Assembly: GCF_037969765.1 (NCBI RefSeq)
Contig: NZ_CP150207.1
Location: 434,001-498,000, forward strand
From: Paenibacillus sp. FSL W8-0186
Lineage (GTDB): Bacteria > Bacillota > Bacilli > Paenibacillales > Paenibacillaceae
Length of the DNA: 64,000 nucleotides
Direction of reading: 5' to 3'
Below the pieces are notes generated by a model. The model saw only the letters and a list, made by a program, of their open reading frames with translations. It was not told where the DNA came from and searched no databases. Of the stretch, positions 15,353-24,931 are shown one piece after another. Positions within the stretch are counted from its first letter, which is position 1, and every line of letters begins with the position of its first letter. Position numbers and translations under genes: made by a program.

Positions 15353-18300
15353 GTGAGGAAAATTTGGGCTACTATACTATCAGCACTCTTAATTTTTCCA
15401 TTAGTATTACAGACACCAGCTCAAGCAGCACAAGCCATCAGCATTTATATTAACGGGGTCAAACTGCCGACGGATCAAGCGCCGGTTCTGGTTGGAAGCC
15501 GGGCCATGCTGCCCCTGCGCGCCATTTTTGAGGCGCTGGATGCAGAGGTAGACTGGAATAATAAGACAAAGACCGTGTCCGCCTGGAAAGATGGCACGAC
15601 CGTCGTACTAAAGATCAATGCCAGAACAGCCACGGTCAACAACCAAACGTTGAGCCTTGACGTACCTGCGCAGATTCTCCAGGGAAGAACGCTGGTTCCG
15701 GTCCGCTTCGTCAGCGAAGCTCTAGGCGAGGATGTCGTGTGGGATGCTTCCAGCAAGACCGTGTATATTACAACGAACAGCAATCCGGTGTCAGCCGATC
15801 CTGTCACATACGTATCGGCCAGGGATATCGCTGACAACGGGGATGGCCGCGATATGCAGATCAGCTTCTCGCGGGCTTCGAATCAGTCCTCCATCGACCA
15901 CTACCGGGTCATGGTCGTTAAGGCGAACAAAACGTCCGGGTTTAATCTGGCCTCGGCCCTGAAGGTGCCTTCTGCCAACTATACAAGCGTAGCAGTCGGA
16001 AGCATCGATCCGACAATTACGTTAACGTCGCAATCCCGTGACGTTGAAGGGGATTTGATCAAGGCAGGCCAATCCTACGTAGTGTACGTAGTTTCGGTCG
16101 GCAAGGGCAACTTGGCTAGCGCCCTGTCCTACCCATCGTCTTCCATTACGCTGGGCACCAAAAATTCGGTGGCGGCGGTGTCGAATGTAAGGGTCACCGA
16201 CGTCAGTGACTATGGAGACGGAAGAGACTTGTATGTAAGCTTTACGAGACCTTCCAAGGATAGCGATATTTCCAGCTACCGTATCTTTGTCGTCAAGACG
16301 AAGGATGCAAGCAAGTTCGATCTTGCCACGGCGAACGGGCTGTCCAGCCAATATTACACCGTTGTCAACAAAACATCGAACAGCACGCTGTCGACAGCGT
16401 TAAGCTCAAGCGTAAGAGATTCTGCCGGGGACTATATCAGGAACGGTGTGCCTTATACCGTATTCGTACAGTCGATCAGCAGCAATACGGGCAGCGCAGC
16501 ACATAAGCTGTCTGCCGCATCGTCTTCGATCACGCTGAGCACGGGATCGGTAGCGGCACCAGTGATTACGCAGGTGCTTGATGAAAGCGATTATGGGGAT
16601 GGCCGCGACCTGCGCATCAGCTTCACGAAGCTGGCCGATGAATCCAAAATTAGCGGCTACCGCGTGTTCGTCGTGAAAGCCAGCGATTACGGTTCTTTTA
16701 ATCTGACGAAGGCCAACAATGTGTCCAGCTCGAATTATACCGAATGGAACAAAGACGGCTATAATTTTAATCGTAACTTGCCTTCAGGAGCAAGGGACGT
16801 AGACGGAGCGACCATCCGCAACGGGGTCAACTACCGGGTGTTCGTGATGGCGGTAGGCAGCGGCGCTTATGCAGGCAACAATGCGCTGTCCAGCCCGTCC
16901 TATGCTATTACGCTGCTTAACAATTACAGTGTAGGCAAGGTTTCGAATCTGAACGTCAGCGATGTCAGCGACTACAATGACGGCCGCGACCTGCTGGTAT
17001 CGTTCAACCGTGCTTCGGATGAATCCAATCTGAGCCATTACCGCGTCCTTGTTGTCAAGGCTTCTAATGCGGGCAAGTTCGATCTGGCGAAAGCGAACGC
17101 CGTATCCAGAGAGAACTATACGCAAATTAACAAAGGCGGCAACAGCTATGTAACGCAGGCTCTGTCCTCTGGCGCAAGAGATGTTGACGGTGCGGCCATC
17201 CGCAACGGGGTCAGCTACCGGGTGTTCGTGCTATCGGTAGGCAGCGGCAGCTATGCGGGCAACAACGCGCTGACTGGGCCATCCTCCGCGATCACGCTGA
17301 GCAACAACTATAATATTGGCGCCATAAGCGGCCTGGATGTACAAGACGTGAATGATAATAACGATGGCCGGGATCTGCAGGTATCGTTCACCCGCGCTTC
17401 CGATGAATCGAATATTAGCCATTACCGCGTCTATGTGGTCAAAGCCGCGAATACGGGCAGCTTTAATGCTTCTAAGGCGCTCGGGGTTTCCGCAGCAAAC
17501 TATACCCGCGTCGACAAAGCCGGCTCCTACTTGAGCTTTACGCTTCCTTATAACGCGCGGGACGTGGACGGAGCGGCCATTCGCAACGGCGTAAGCTATC
17601 GCGTATTTGTGCTCTCTGTAGGCTATGACGGCTCCGCAAGCTCAAGCGCATTATCCGCTGCTTCCGCGGCAATTACGCTTAGCGGCAACAGCGCAGTAAC
17701 GCCGGTCGGGAACTTGTCTGCGGCGGTCAATGGGAATCATGGCGACGGACGGGATATCGTCGTCAACTTTACAAGATCAACTGCAGAGAACAATATCGCC
17801 GAGCATCGCATCCTGATTGTGCCGGCAAGTCAATATTTCGGCAAGGAAGAGGCCAACGCAGTTAGATCGCCTAACTATACAGTGGTCTCGGCAGGCAGAG
17901 ATGTCTCCCAGGCTTTGACGGCTTCCACGCGCGACGTGAACGGTAACGGGCTGAAGACGGGCGAATCCTACCGGGTATACGTTCTGTCCGTATCCAAGAG
18001 CGGCACGGCTTCCTTGAACGCTCTGGCCGGTCCATCCGGTGACATCCGCCTGACGGCCGTTGATCCTGCTGCTCCTTCGGCAACGGGTGTCAGCGTTTCG
18101 GCGGATGGTAACTCCGCAAGCCTTATCGTCAGCTTCACCAAGCCTGCGAACGAGAATGGCATTTCCTCGTATGCGGTCCTGCTTGTTCCGGCAGGCGAGG
18201 GTATGAACGAGTCTCGGGCGAGCGGATTGGAGTCCCGCTTGTATAGAACCATCGGCAAAGGCGGAACGCCGATTGTGACATTTACGGAGGCCGATGTGGA

Positions 18301-18436
18301 CGCCTCCGGCAATGCGATTACAGCAGGCACGGCTTACCAAGCCTATGTACTGTCCATTGCTGACGGAACGAACGCTACCGTGAACCGGTTGTCCGATCCG
18401 TCCAACTCCGCAGCCCTGACCATTGCCAATCCTTAA
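15353..18436 (+). CDS. Secreted protein: copper-amine-oxidase-N domain plus seven FN3-like repeats
   Basis: 1027 residues. GTG 15353 is the start: AGGAGG ends eight bases upstream, and the ATG at 15351 is followed at once by TGA. A signal peptide (~1-25, cleavage near AQA) precedes a copper_amine_oxidase_N stalk domain (~28-141, PVLVGSRAMLPLRAIFEALDAEV and GRTLVPVRFVSEALG). Seven tandem repeats of ~120-125 residues follow, starting near 155, 278, 404, 531, 659, 787 and 910. Each has a D-x(2-3)-GDGRD-x-x-[IV]-x-F strand, a YRVxVVKA strand, an RDVDG turn and a YRVFVLSVG strand; the seventh has lost DGRD. Repeats 3-5 are the most alike, implying recent duplication. No sortase motif or S-layer domain is seen, so the anchor is unclear. 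Likely an extracellular or wall-associated structural or adhesive protein. Confidence 0.85.
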   Translation: MRKIWATILSALLIFPLVLQTPAQAAQAISIYINGVKLPTDQAPVLVGSRAMLPLRAIFEALDAEVDWNNKTKTVSAWKDGTTVVLKINARTATVNNQTLSLDVPAQILQGRTLVPVRFVSEALGEDVVWDASSKTVYITTNSNPVSADPVTYVSARDIADNGDGRDMQISFSRASNQSSIDHYRVMVVKANKTSGFNLASALKVPSANYTSVAVGSIDPTITLTSQSRDVEGDLIKAGQSYVVYVVSVGKGNLASALSYPSSSITLGTKNSVAAVSNVRVTDVSDYGDGRDLYVSFTRPSKDSDISSYRIFVVKTKDASKFDLATANGLSSQYYTVVNKTSNSTLSTALSSSVRDSAGDYIRNGVPYTVFVQSISSNTGSAAHKLSAASSSITLSTGSVAAPVITQVLDESDYGDGRDLRISFTKLADESKISGYRVFVVKASDYGSFNLTKANNVSSSNYTEWNKDGYNFNRNLPSGARDVDGATIRNGVNYRVFVMAVGSGAYAGNNALSSPSYAITLLNNYSVGKVSNLNVSDVSDYNDGRDLLVSFNRASDESNLSHYRVLVVKASNAGKFDLAKANAVSRENYTQINKGGNSYVTQALSSGARDVDGAAIRNGVSYRVFVLSVGSGSYAGNNALTGPSSAITLSNNYNIGAISGLDVQDVNDNNDGRDLQVSFTRASDESNISHYRVYVVKAANTGSFNASKALGVSAANYTRVDKAGSYLSFTLPYNARDVDGAAIRNGVSYRVFVLSVGYDGSASSSALSAASAAITLSGNSAVTPVGNLSAAVNGNHGDGRDIVVNFTRSTAENNIAEHRILIVPASQYFGKEEANAVRSPNYTVVSAGRDVSQALTASTRDVNGNGLKTGESYRVYVLSVSKSGTASLNALAGPSGDIRLTAVDPAAPSATGVSVSADGNSASLIVSFTKPANENGISSYAVLLVPAGEGMNESRASGLESRLYRTIGKGGTPIVTFTEADVDASGNAITAGTAYQAYVLSIADGTNATVNRLSDPSNSAALTIANP

Positions 18437-18570
18437 GCAGTAGAATGGACTGCGAAAGCGGGAGCGGCGGCGATAATAACAGGCAGGAGTTCTGAAAGTA
18501 TTGACGCAGCTATCGAAAGTATTAGCGCGTTACGGCATAAGCTCACCATGGCTGAACGCAACAAACCAAG

Positions 18571-18605
18571 AAAGAACCTGAGGCAATGCCTCAGGTTCTT
18601 TGCGT
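18571..18605. terminator. Bidirectional terminator
   Basis: AAGAACCTGAGGC and GCCTCAGGTTCTT form a perfect 13-bp stem around a three-base loop. It lies between the convergent surface-protein and GNAT genes. Confidence 0.8.
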
Positions 18606-18627
18606 ATGCGCTGATTTGCACAGCTCG

Positions 18628-19242
18628 TCACTTCACAAGATGCACGGGCGGCGGGCCATCGCCTTTTAACAAGCTAAAGCAGGCGATATCGATGAATTTG
18701 CCGTCTTCGAATTCGGACTCGCGCTCGATGCCCTCGTGGCGGAAGCCTAGCGAGAGCAGTGTGCGTTGGGCGGGCTGGTTGCCTCCCTCGATCCGTGCTT
18801 CGATCCGGTTCAGCTTCATAGAATCGAAGCCAAAGGCAATAAGTGCGTTTAACGCCTCTTTGAGCAAGCCTCGCTTGCGGTACTCGGAATGAAGATCGAA
18901 TACGAGCTCTGCCTTGTAATGAGCTTTGTTCCAGCGGTAAAAACCGCAGGATCCGATCAGCCGGTTGCTGTGTTTTAAATAAATGCCGAAGCGAATTCCC
19001 CGCTGCTCCTGATAGGGAGTCATAAACCACTCCTGTATGCGGTGTGCAGCGGTCTCCCGTTCCGGAACCGTCGTTCTGCGGGAATCCTTGCTCGCCTGAA
19101 TGTCCAGATGCTTCTCAGGCCCCTGGCGAGTCTTCATCATTACGGAATTTCCATACAGCTCTGCAGCCGCCTCCATATCCTCCAGCGTCACTTCTCGCAA
19201 TTGAAGACGCTCGGTGGATAGGGCGGGGAAGCGGTCAAACAT
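18628..19242 (-). CDS. GNAT N-acetyltransferase (RimJ/RimL-like)
   Basis: 204 residues; ATG 19242 follows AAGGAGG and gives MFDRFPALSTERLQLREVTLEDMEAAAELYG, the usual RimJ/RimL opening. The acetyl-CoA site is visible as LVFDLHSEYRKRGLLKEAL (Q/RxxGxG/A-like loop), followed by LNRIEARIEGGNQPAQRTLLSLGFRHEG. An insertion around residues 45-80 (KHLDIQASKDSRRTT) is larger than usual. Substrate (ribosomal protein, small amine or peptide) is unknown. It is monocistronic. Confidence 0.82.
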   Translation of the reverse strand: MFDRFPALSTERLQLREVTLEDMEAAAELYGNSVMMKTRQGPEKHLDIQASKDSRRTTVPERETAAHRIQEWFMTPYQEQRGIRFGIYLKHSNRLIGSCGFYRWNKAHYKAELVFDLHSEYRKRGLLKEALNALIAFGFDSMKLNRIEARIEGGNQPAQRTLLSLGFRHEGIERESEFEDGKFIDIACFSLLKGDGPPPVHLVK

Positions 19243-19433
19243 GGTGATCCTCCTTGGCACATCATTATTCTGCGGTCCTAGTATCCATATCCTATATATT
19301 ATAACCGATGATTGCCATAATCGCTTCTTGAGACGGATTGCAAACCCCTGTTTTTTTCATCGAAACCTGTCGTTTGACAATCAAACCTAAGGTTAGTACC
19401 CTTACAATAATAAACTTGTACCCGAAAGGTAAC

Positions 19434-20462
19434 ATGAACAATATGCAGGAGCCGAACGATGTTCTTATATATGTATCCGAGAGCGGCGAGCTTAATGACC
19501 GCTATGTGTGGAAAAGGGAACAGCTGTACCAGGGCATGAACGGCAAGTTCGTAGAGCGCTTCTATCCCTCTCCCGAACGAAGCTACGTTTTCAAGCCGGT
19601 AACCCATGAAGGGAACGGGGATCGCGAGGCCTGGGTGTACGAGCATGTCCTATCCTCCTTCCCGCCTATATATCCGCAGTTGATTGCGTGTTCTGCGCCT
19701 GGCCGGGGCGAGGCGGGCTGGGGCATCTTCGAGGATCTAGGGACGATCAGCCATCGCTTCGACGTTAGGCATGCCCTGCTTGTGGCTAAACAGATGGCCT
19801 GGTGGCATTCTTATCCGCCCGAGCATTGGGGCGATGTCCCGGATACGGGGCAGAAGCCGGAGCTGCGGCAGATGGCTGCTGACCTGTCCGAGCGAAAGGA
19901 CGAGGCGGAGCTTGCCTTGGAAGCAGCGGGACTGCCTCGCAGGTGTGTTGATGATATTCTGTGCAATATGGATCAAGCGGGAGCCGGTCTGTGGGCGGAG
20001 GAAGCGAAGGTACTGTCGCACGGGGATCTGCACCTTGGCAATTACACAGTTACGGAGAGCGGTGAACTGTACATTCTGGACTGGGAGCACGCCCATCTGA
20101 ACGTTCCCTTCTGGGATTTATATTATCTGATCGATATGTCGCACCCCCGGTATCCCAAGCAGATGACGCTGGCTTACCGCGAGCGGATATTGCGGTACTA
20201 CCTGAAGCAATCTGCTTATTACGGCAAACCATGGGAGGACGAGGAGACATTCATGGAAACGTACAGCCTGTTTGCGGCGGTATTCTCGCTATGGATGCTG
20301 ATGCTGATTGCGAATGATCTGCGGCAGGATGGAGGCGTCTGGTCCAATGCCGAGCTTCTGGCTCAACGGAGCGAGGTAAAGGCCAGCTTGTACGATTGCT
20401 GGAGCAAAATTACACAGAAAGGACAGCATGCCAGTGAAAAAGGTCGGACTAGTTATGCGTAA
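19434..20462 (+). CDS. APH-family phosphotransferase
   Basis: 342 residues from ATG 19434, after GAAAGGT. The fold is the aminoglycoside phosphotransferase/choline kinase type: catalytic loop LSHGDLHLGNY (~205-215, Brenner HGDxHxxN) and metal motif ILDWEHAHLNVPFWDLYYL (D in ILDWE). The N-terminal lobe retains VFKP in place of a canonical lysine strand. Its 3' end overlaps a GT4 glycosyltransferase by 35 bases, so the two are probably co-translated. CotS/CotSA in Bacillus spore coats is a comparable kinase-like/glycosyltransferase pair, but orthology is not shown. The phosphoryl acceptor is unknown; resistance is not implied. Confidence 0.78.
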   Translation: MNNMQEPNDVLIYVSESGELNDRYVWKREQLYQGMNGKFVERFYPSPERSYVFKPVTHEGNGDREAWVYEHVLSSFPPIYPQLIACSAPGRGEAGWGIFEDLGTISHRFDVRHALLVAKQMAWWHSYPPEHWGDVPDTGQKPELRQMAADLSERKDEAELALEAAGLPRRCVDDILCNMDQAGAGLWAEEAKVLSHGDLHLGNYTVTESGELYILDWEHAHLNVPFWDLYYLIDMSHPRYPKQMTLAYRERILRYYLKQSAYYGKPWEDEETFMETYSLFAAVFSLWMLMLIANDLRQDGGVWSNAELLAQRSEVKASLYDCWSKITQKGQHASEKGRTSYA

Positions 20463-21432
20463 AATCCAGTTTGCCGAAGCCCAGGGGCCGCGCGTATTTG
20501 CCGAGCGCCTCCAGGCTTTGGCGGCTGAGCTTGGAGTGGAAATCATCTTTATTTCGCCGGAGCGCCATGTCAGCGGCCATGACTGGATTCCCGGCTACGA
20601 ACATGAGAAAGGAGATTTGGTCAACTACGACATCGTACTTGACCAAATTTATGCCCAGGGGATCGAGCATGTCATCTTTACGGTATCGGGATTCACTTAT
20701 TTGAAGATGTTTATCAAGAACAGCGTTCTGTTTCCGCACAGCTTCCCGGATCCGGCCTTAACAGGGTACGAAATGATGAAGCCTTTCTACAGCATCGTGG
20801 ACAAGGCTATCGTGCAGACCGAGTTCCTGAAAAAGCAGCTGGACAGCGTGTTTGGCGTTACCGATGTCGATGTGATTCCGATCGGCTTCAGCGAGGAGCT
20901 AGCGAATCGTTATTTCGATCCGGGTGCGATCGTGCACAACCGCGTGCTGTGGATCGGCCGGGATGAGGAAAACCGCCGGCCGGACCTGGTACTGGAATAT
21001 GCCCGGCGCAATCCGGACCGGGAAGTGTATATGGTATTCGGCGGCGAGCGTTACCGGGAGAGCATGAAAAAGTATAATATTCCGGGCAACGTCAAGCTTC
21101 AGTTTGCTTTGTCGCAGGCCGAGATTTTTCAGCTGATGAATTCAGCCAAAGTATACTGGAGCTGCTCTAAATTCGATACGTTTGCGATGCCGCTGACGGA
21201 AGCGCTGGCCATGGGCAAAATCGTCGTGAAGCCGGAGCATCCCTGCTATGACCATATCAGCTCGCGGCATGCCTTCGCCGGGAATGAGCACAACTGGTTC
21301 GAGCTGGTCAATATGGCGCTGGATTCGCCGCACTCCCATTCCCTGGATAACCGGGAATATGCTTTTGGCAAATTTTCGAGCACGGTGATGAAGGAAGGGT
21401 ATCGCCAGTTTTTTGATGGATGGTTAAAATAA
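20428..21432 (+). CDS. Glycosyltransferase, GT4-like
   Basis: 334 residues starting at ATG 20428 after AAAGGA, inside the end of the phosphotransferase gene. It has two Rossmann-like halves: an acceptor half with FAERLQALAAELGVEIIFIS, and a donor half with VLWIGRDEENRRPDLVLEYARRNPDREVYMVFGG and the GT4 E-x7-E-like loop FDTFAMPLTEALAMGKIVVKPEHPC (nucleotide-sugar binding). It is cytoplasmic with no signal or membrane helix. The sugar donor and acceptor are unknown. Confidence 0.8.
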   Translation: MPVKKVGLVMRKIQFAEAQGPRVFAERLQALAAELGVEIIFISPERHVSGHDWIPGYEHEKGDLVNYDIVLDQIYAQGIEHVIFTVSGFTYLKMFIKNSVLFPHSFPDPALTGYEMMKPFYSIVDKAIVQTEFLKKQLDSVFGVTDVDVIPIGFSEELANRYFDPGAIVHNRVLWIGRDEENRRPDLVLEYARRNPDREVYMVFGGERYRESMKKYNIPGNVKLQFALSQAEIFQLMNSAKVYWSCSKFDTFAMPLTEALAMGKIVVKPEHPCYDHISSRHAFAGNEHNWFELVNMALDSPHSHSLDNREYAFGKFSSTVMKEGYRQFFDGWLK

Positions 21433-21474
21433 TCTATTACAATAATCTTCTTGTGAGCTGGACCGAAATGCAGC

Positions 21475-22647
21475 TTAGTCGGTGCGTAAAGCGTAAATGG
21501 GCCGCAGCTTGGCCGCTTTGTTGGCCGGAATCACGCCGAATACGATGCCGATGAACAGCGAGAAGCTGAAGGAGACGGCCACAATCGACATGGATACCTC
21601 GGTACTCAAGGTCGACATGCTGGAGATTAGGGCGCTGGCTCCATAACCTAGCGCGACGCCAATCAGGCCCCCGAAGCCGCTCAGCGCGGTAGATTCGATC
21701 AGAAATTGGAGCAGAATGTCTCGCTTCTTGGCGCCTATCGCTTTGCGCACGCCGATTTCCCGCGTTCGTTCACTGACCGATACAAGCATGATATTCATAA
21801 TGCCGATTCCCCCGACGAGCAGGGAAATACCTGCGATTCCTCCCAAGGCCAGCGAGAGCATCTGCGTGGTCGAATTCAGCGTGTCCATCATCTCCTGGGC
21901 GCTGAAGACGCTGTACGCATTGTCGGCATACATGAACTTCTCGTCCAGCCAGGCCTTCAGCCGCTCCTGTGTGCTAGAGACGAGCTCGGTTGAATCCGCC
22001 TGGACGGTGAAGGAACGAATCCCCCGGCTTTGCAGGAACCGTTCGGCCGTCGAAATCGGAATGAGGATTTTATCGTCATTGGAGCCCGTTGCGCTAGTGC
22101 CGATCGTCTCCAACTGGCCAACGATTTTGAAGCTTACCCCGTTTAACTGCAGCGTCTGGCCCACCGGATTATTGATTCCGAAAAAATCGCTGGCCACCTC
22201 GGAGCCGATCACAGCTACCTTCATCCGGTATTCATTATCGATATCCAGAATGTAGCGTCCGGATTGGACGTGGAAATTCTTCACCTCTTCGTAGGCTGGC
22301 GTAATGCCTTCCACCGCATACGTATCGTTTACGGTTCCTTTCTTCACCGTTGCATTCCCTGAAATGACCGGGGAGACGGCTTTCACCCCGCTGATCTCTT
22401 TCAATTCCATAACCTCTTCATAGCTTAATGAAGTGGTCGCCCCCCGGCCCATAATATTAACGGTAAGCAGGTCGGTGCCGAGCCCTTGAAGCTGCTTGGT
22501 GATGGAGGACGTCGTGCCCTGGCCGACCGAAACCAGCGTAATTACGGAGGATACGCCGATAATGATGCCCAGCATCGTCAGGAAAGAACGCGTTTTGTTG
22601 CCTGCTATGCTTTTAAAGGCCATTTTGATGGACTGGTAAATATTCAA
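21475..22647 (-). CDS. MacB/YknZ-type ABC transporter permease
   Basis: 390 residues with the MacB/FtsX layout: helix near 17-40 after KSIAGNKTRSFLTMLGIIIGVSSVI, a large external MacB periplasmic-core-like domain (~45-260), then three C-terminal helices including SERTREIGVRKAIGAKKRDIL, the coupling helix. Its start overlaps the ATPase stop by four bases. The three genes (adaptor, ATPase, permease) match the order of yknX-yknY-yknZ in Bacillus subtilis, an exporter linked to protection from the SDP toxin. No yknW is present, so orthology is not certain. Confidence 0.88.
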   Translation of the reverse strand: MNIYQSIKMAFKSIAGNKTRSFLTMLGIIIGVSSVITLVSVGQGTTSSITKQLQGLGTDLLTVNIMGRGATTSLSYEEVMELKEISGVKAVSPVISGNATVKKGTVNDTYAVEGITPAYEEVKNFHVQSGRYILDIDNEYRMKVAVIGSEVASDFFGINNPVGQTLQLNGVSFKIVGQLETIGTSATGSNDDKILIPISTAERFLQSRGIRSFTVQADSTELVSSTQERLKAWLDEKFMYADNAYSVFSAQEMMDTLNSTTQMLSLALGGIAGISLLVGGIGIMNIMLVSVSERTREIGVRKAIGAKKRDILLQFLIESTALSGFGGLIGVALGYGASALISSMSTLSTEVSMSIVAVSFSFSLFIGIVFGVIPANKAAKLRPIYALRTD

Positions 22648-23354
22648 GGCTCATTCCCCCGATCTTCGACGATTTTGCCGTCCATGATCCGGATGAGGCG
22701 TTGGGCCTGCTCGGCAATGCTCAGGTCGTGAGTAATGATGATAATCGTATGGCCCAGCCGGTTGAGCTCCTGCATCTTGGCCATCACCTCGGCGCCTGTC
22801 TTGCTGTCGAGCGCTCCTGTCGGCTCATCGGCCAGCAGCATCGGCGGCTTGCCTGCAATGGCCCGGGCGATCGCTACTCGCTGCTGCTGGCCGCCCGATA
22901 ATGCCGAAGGTCGGTTATGCATGCGGTCCTCGAGTCCGACGAGCCGCAGCGACTCCTCGGCAGCCCTGCGCCGTTCCTTGTAGGGGACGTTGCGGTAAAT
23001 AAGCGGCAGCTCTACATTCTCGAAGGCGGACAGCTTGGGCAGCAGATTATACTGCTGAAAGATGAAGCCGATCTTCTCATTGCGGATTTGCGCCAGCTTG
23101 TTGTCGGACAGTTCGCGGACATCCTGGCCATCCAGCAGGTAGCGACCCTCGTTAGCGATATCAAGGCAGCCCAGCATATTCATCAGGGTGGATTTACCTG
23201 AGCCGGAGGGGCCGATGATAGCGACGAATTCGCCATGATGAATGGTAAAAGAAATATTTTGCAGCACCGGCATCATTTCTCCCGCCATGATATAGCCGTG
23301 GCCGAGGTCCTTAACTTCGATTAACGGTTGCGGCAATTGTGCGGTCAATGTCAT
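22644..23354 (-). CDS. MacB/YknY-type ABC transporter ATP-binding protein
   Basis: 236 residues with a complete ATPase: Walker A GPSGSGKST (~49-57), Q-loop FIFQQYNLLPKLSAFENVELPL, signature LSGGQQQR, Walker B MLLADEPTGALD and the H-loop IIIITHD. It belongs to the LolD/MacB class that powers mechanotransmission rather than substrate translocation. It overlaps both neighbours by four bases, indicating tight translational coupling. Confidence 0.92.
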   Translation of the reverse strand: MTLTAQLPQPLIEVKDLGHGYIMAGEMMPVLQNISFTIHHGEFVAIIGPSGSGKSTLMNMLGCLDIANEGRYLLDGQDVRELSDNKLAQIRNEKIGFIFQQYNLLPKLSAFENVELPLIYRNVPYKERRRAAEESLRLVGLEDRMHNRPSALSGGQQQRVAIARAIAGKPPMLLADEPTGALDSKTGAEVMAKMQELNRLGHTIIIITHDLSIAEQAQRLIRIMDGKIVEDRGNEP

Positions 23355-24718
23355 TGGAAGCCGCCTCCGCTTCTGCGCATAGCTCCTCCGCCGCCGGACG
23401 CGCCGCCGCCAGGTATGACGCCGCCCGTACCTCCGCCCATTCCGCCGAAGCCTGCACCCGGCATGCTGCCGCCAGGCATCATTTGCTGTCCAGCTTGATT
23501 GTTGGAGGAAGCGGATCTTCGGACCGTTGGAATGACGACCTCATCGCCTTCCTGCAGCCCGCTCACAATTTCGATGCGTGTCTCGTCATGAACTCCGACC
23601 TCGACCTTCTGCATCAGTCCTCCTGCCGGGTTCCCGCTGCTTCCTTGCTGCGCTTGCTGCCTCTGCTGCCCCTGCTGTCCTTGTGGTCCTTGCTGTTCCT
23701 GCTGCTCTGGTTCAGGTGACGATACATTCGGATTCGGCTTGCTCCGCCCCGTACTAGCCGGCGCTTCTAGGCTGGAAGCCGTCTTGACAGCGGAAGGAAG
23801 GATGACCATATCGTCCTCTCCGACCTTCTGCACAGCCTCGATAGGCAAGGTCAGCACATCCGTTTTCTCTTCCAGAATAATTGTGACCTCCGCCGACATC
23901 CCTGCGCGGATGCCTTCGGACTTGTCCAGCTTCACGGTTACATCAAACAGCGACACCCCGCCGGACGCTTTTCCTTCGTTGGCAATGCCGGTAACGACGC
24001 CCGCAAAGGTCTGGTTAGGGATAGCATCCAGCTTGACCTCGGCCCGCATGTCTGTTTGCACCTTGGGGATATCCAGCTCATCGATGCTGACGGTCGCGCT
24101 TAGCGCTTGATAATCAATAAGGGTGAAGAGTTCATTCCCTTCCTTTGCCCGCTCGCCGGAAGAAATATGGACCGCCGTTATCGTTCCGTCGATCGGTGCA
24201 GTTAACGGGTCTGGGGCGATCATATCTTCTTTTAGCGAGGCGATCTCATCCTTAATCGTCTGGATGTTTTTCTCCTGTTTGGTGATGGACAACTTGATAG
24301 AGGCGAGCGACTCTTCGGTTCCTCCGTCGTATACTTCACGTTTGTACTTGTCCTGCAATTCCTCCAGATTCAGCTGCTCGTTTTCCAGGGAGGACTCCTT
24401 GGCGGCAATGCTGCCGCTGAGATCATTGTCCTCAAAGGTTAGCAGCGTCTGTCCCTTTTGGACGACATCGCCCTCCTTGACCTTCACTTCGGCAACGACG
24501 CCTTCGTCTTTTGTACGTACCGTCTCTTCTTCCGTGGAAATAATGCTGCCGGCTCCCGAGACGCTGACGAGAATATCTCCTTTGGCAACCCGGGCTGTGC
24601 TCTGTTCCATAACGGGTTGCTGGGCCTGCTTGTCTTTCGCCAATATAATGTAAAGCACGGATGCAATGATCAGGATGGCAGCTGCTCCAAGGCCGGGCCA
24701 TAGCCATTTTTTCTTCAT
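23351..24718 (-). CDS. RND/HlyD-type efflux adaptor (YknX-like) with low-complexity tail
   Basis: About 455 residues (ATG 24718; GTG 24721 also possible, ribosome site weak). One N-terminal membrane helix (~5-25) is followed by a lipoyl/barrel-sandwich hybrid (GDILVSVSGAGSI ... GDVVQKGQTLLTFED), an alpha-hairpin (~95-150), a return lipoyl half (APIDGTITAVHISSGERAKEG) and beta-barrel regions. An insertion of Gln/Gly/Pro-rich sequence (~327-370, runs such as QQGPQGQQGQQ) interrupts the membrane-proximal domain, and the tail is glycine-rich (GGMGGGTGG). It is the first gene of the efflux operon. The low-complexity segments are unusual for YknX. Confidence 0.86.
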   Translation of the reverse strand: MKKKWLWPGLGAAAILIIASVLYIILAKDKQAQQPVMEQSTARVAKGDILVSVSGAGSIISTEEETVRTKDEGVVAEVKVKEGDVVQKGQTLLTFEDNDLSGSIAAKESSLENEQLNLEELQDKYKREVYDGGTEESLASIKLSITKQEKNIQTIKDEIASLKEDMIAPDPLTAPIDGTITAVHISSGERAKEGNELFTLIDYQALSATVSIDELDIPKVQTDMRAEVKLDAIPNQTFAGVVTGIANEGKASGGVSLFDVTVKLDKSEGIRAGMSAEVTIILEEKTDVLTLPIEAVQKVGEDDMVILPSAVKTASSLEAPASTGRSKPNPNVSSPEPEQQEQQGPQGQQGQQRQQAQQGSSGNPAGGLMQKVEVGVHDETRIEIVSGLQEGDEVVIPTVRRSASSNNQAGQQMMPGGSMPGAGFGGMGGGTGGVIPGGGASGGGGAMRRSGGGFQ

Positions 24719-24864
24719 CACGCCATTCCAACTTTCTTTAAAGTTATGTAGATCCTAAAATTAGACAACTTCAAGAATAGTTTACAGAGCGTAAATGAAA
24801 CAAAGCTTAATCCAAACTGAATGTTTGCTGAAAGTATGGTAAGCGGCGGCGCGGGCAAACGACG

Positions 24865-24912
24865 CAAAAAAGGCTTATTGCTAAAATCGCTCGTACGATT
24901 TCGCAATAAGCC
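24865..24912 (-). terminator. Terminator after the EAL-domain gene
   Basis: GGCTTATTGC and GCAATAAGCC plus inner AATCG/CGATT form the stem; on the minus strand it is followed by TTTTTT (24866-24872). It separates the EAL gene from the efflux operon. Confidence 0.85.
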
Positions 24913-24931
24913 GTCTAAGCCTTTCAGGCGT

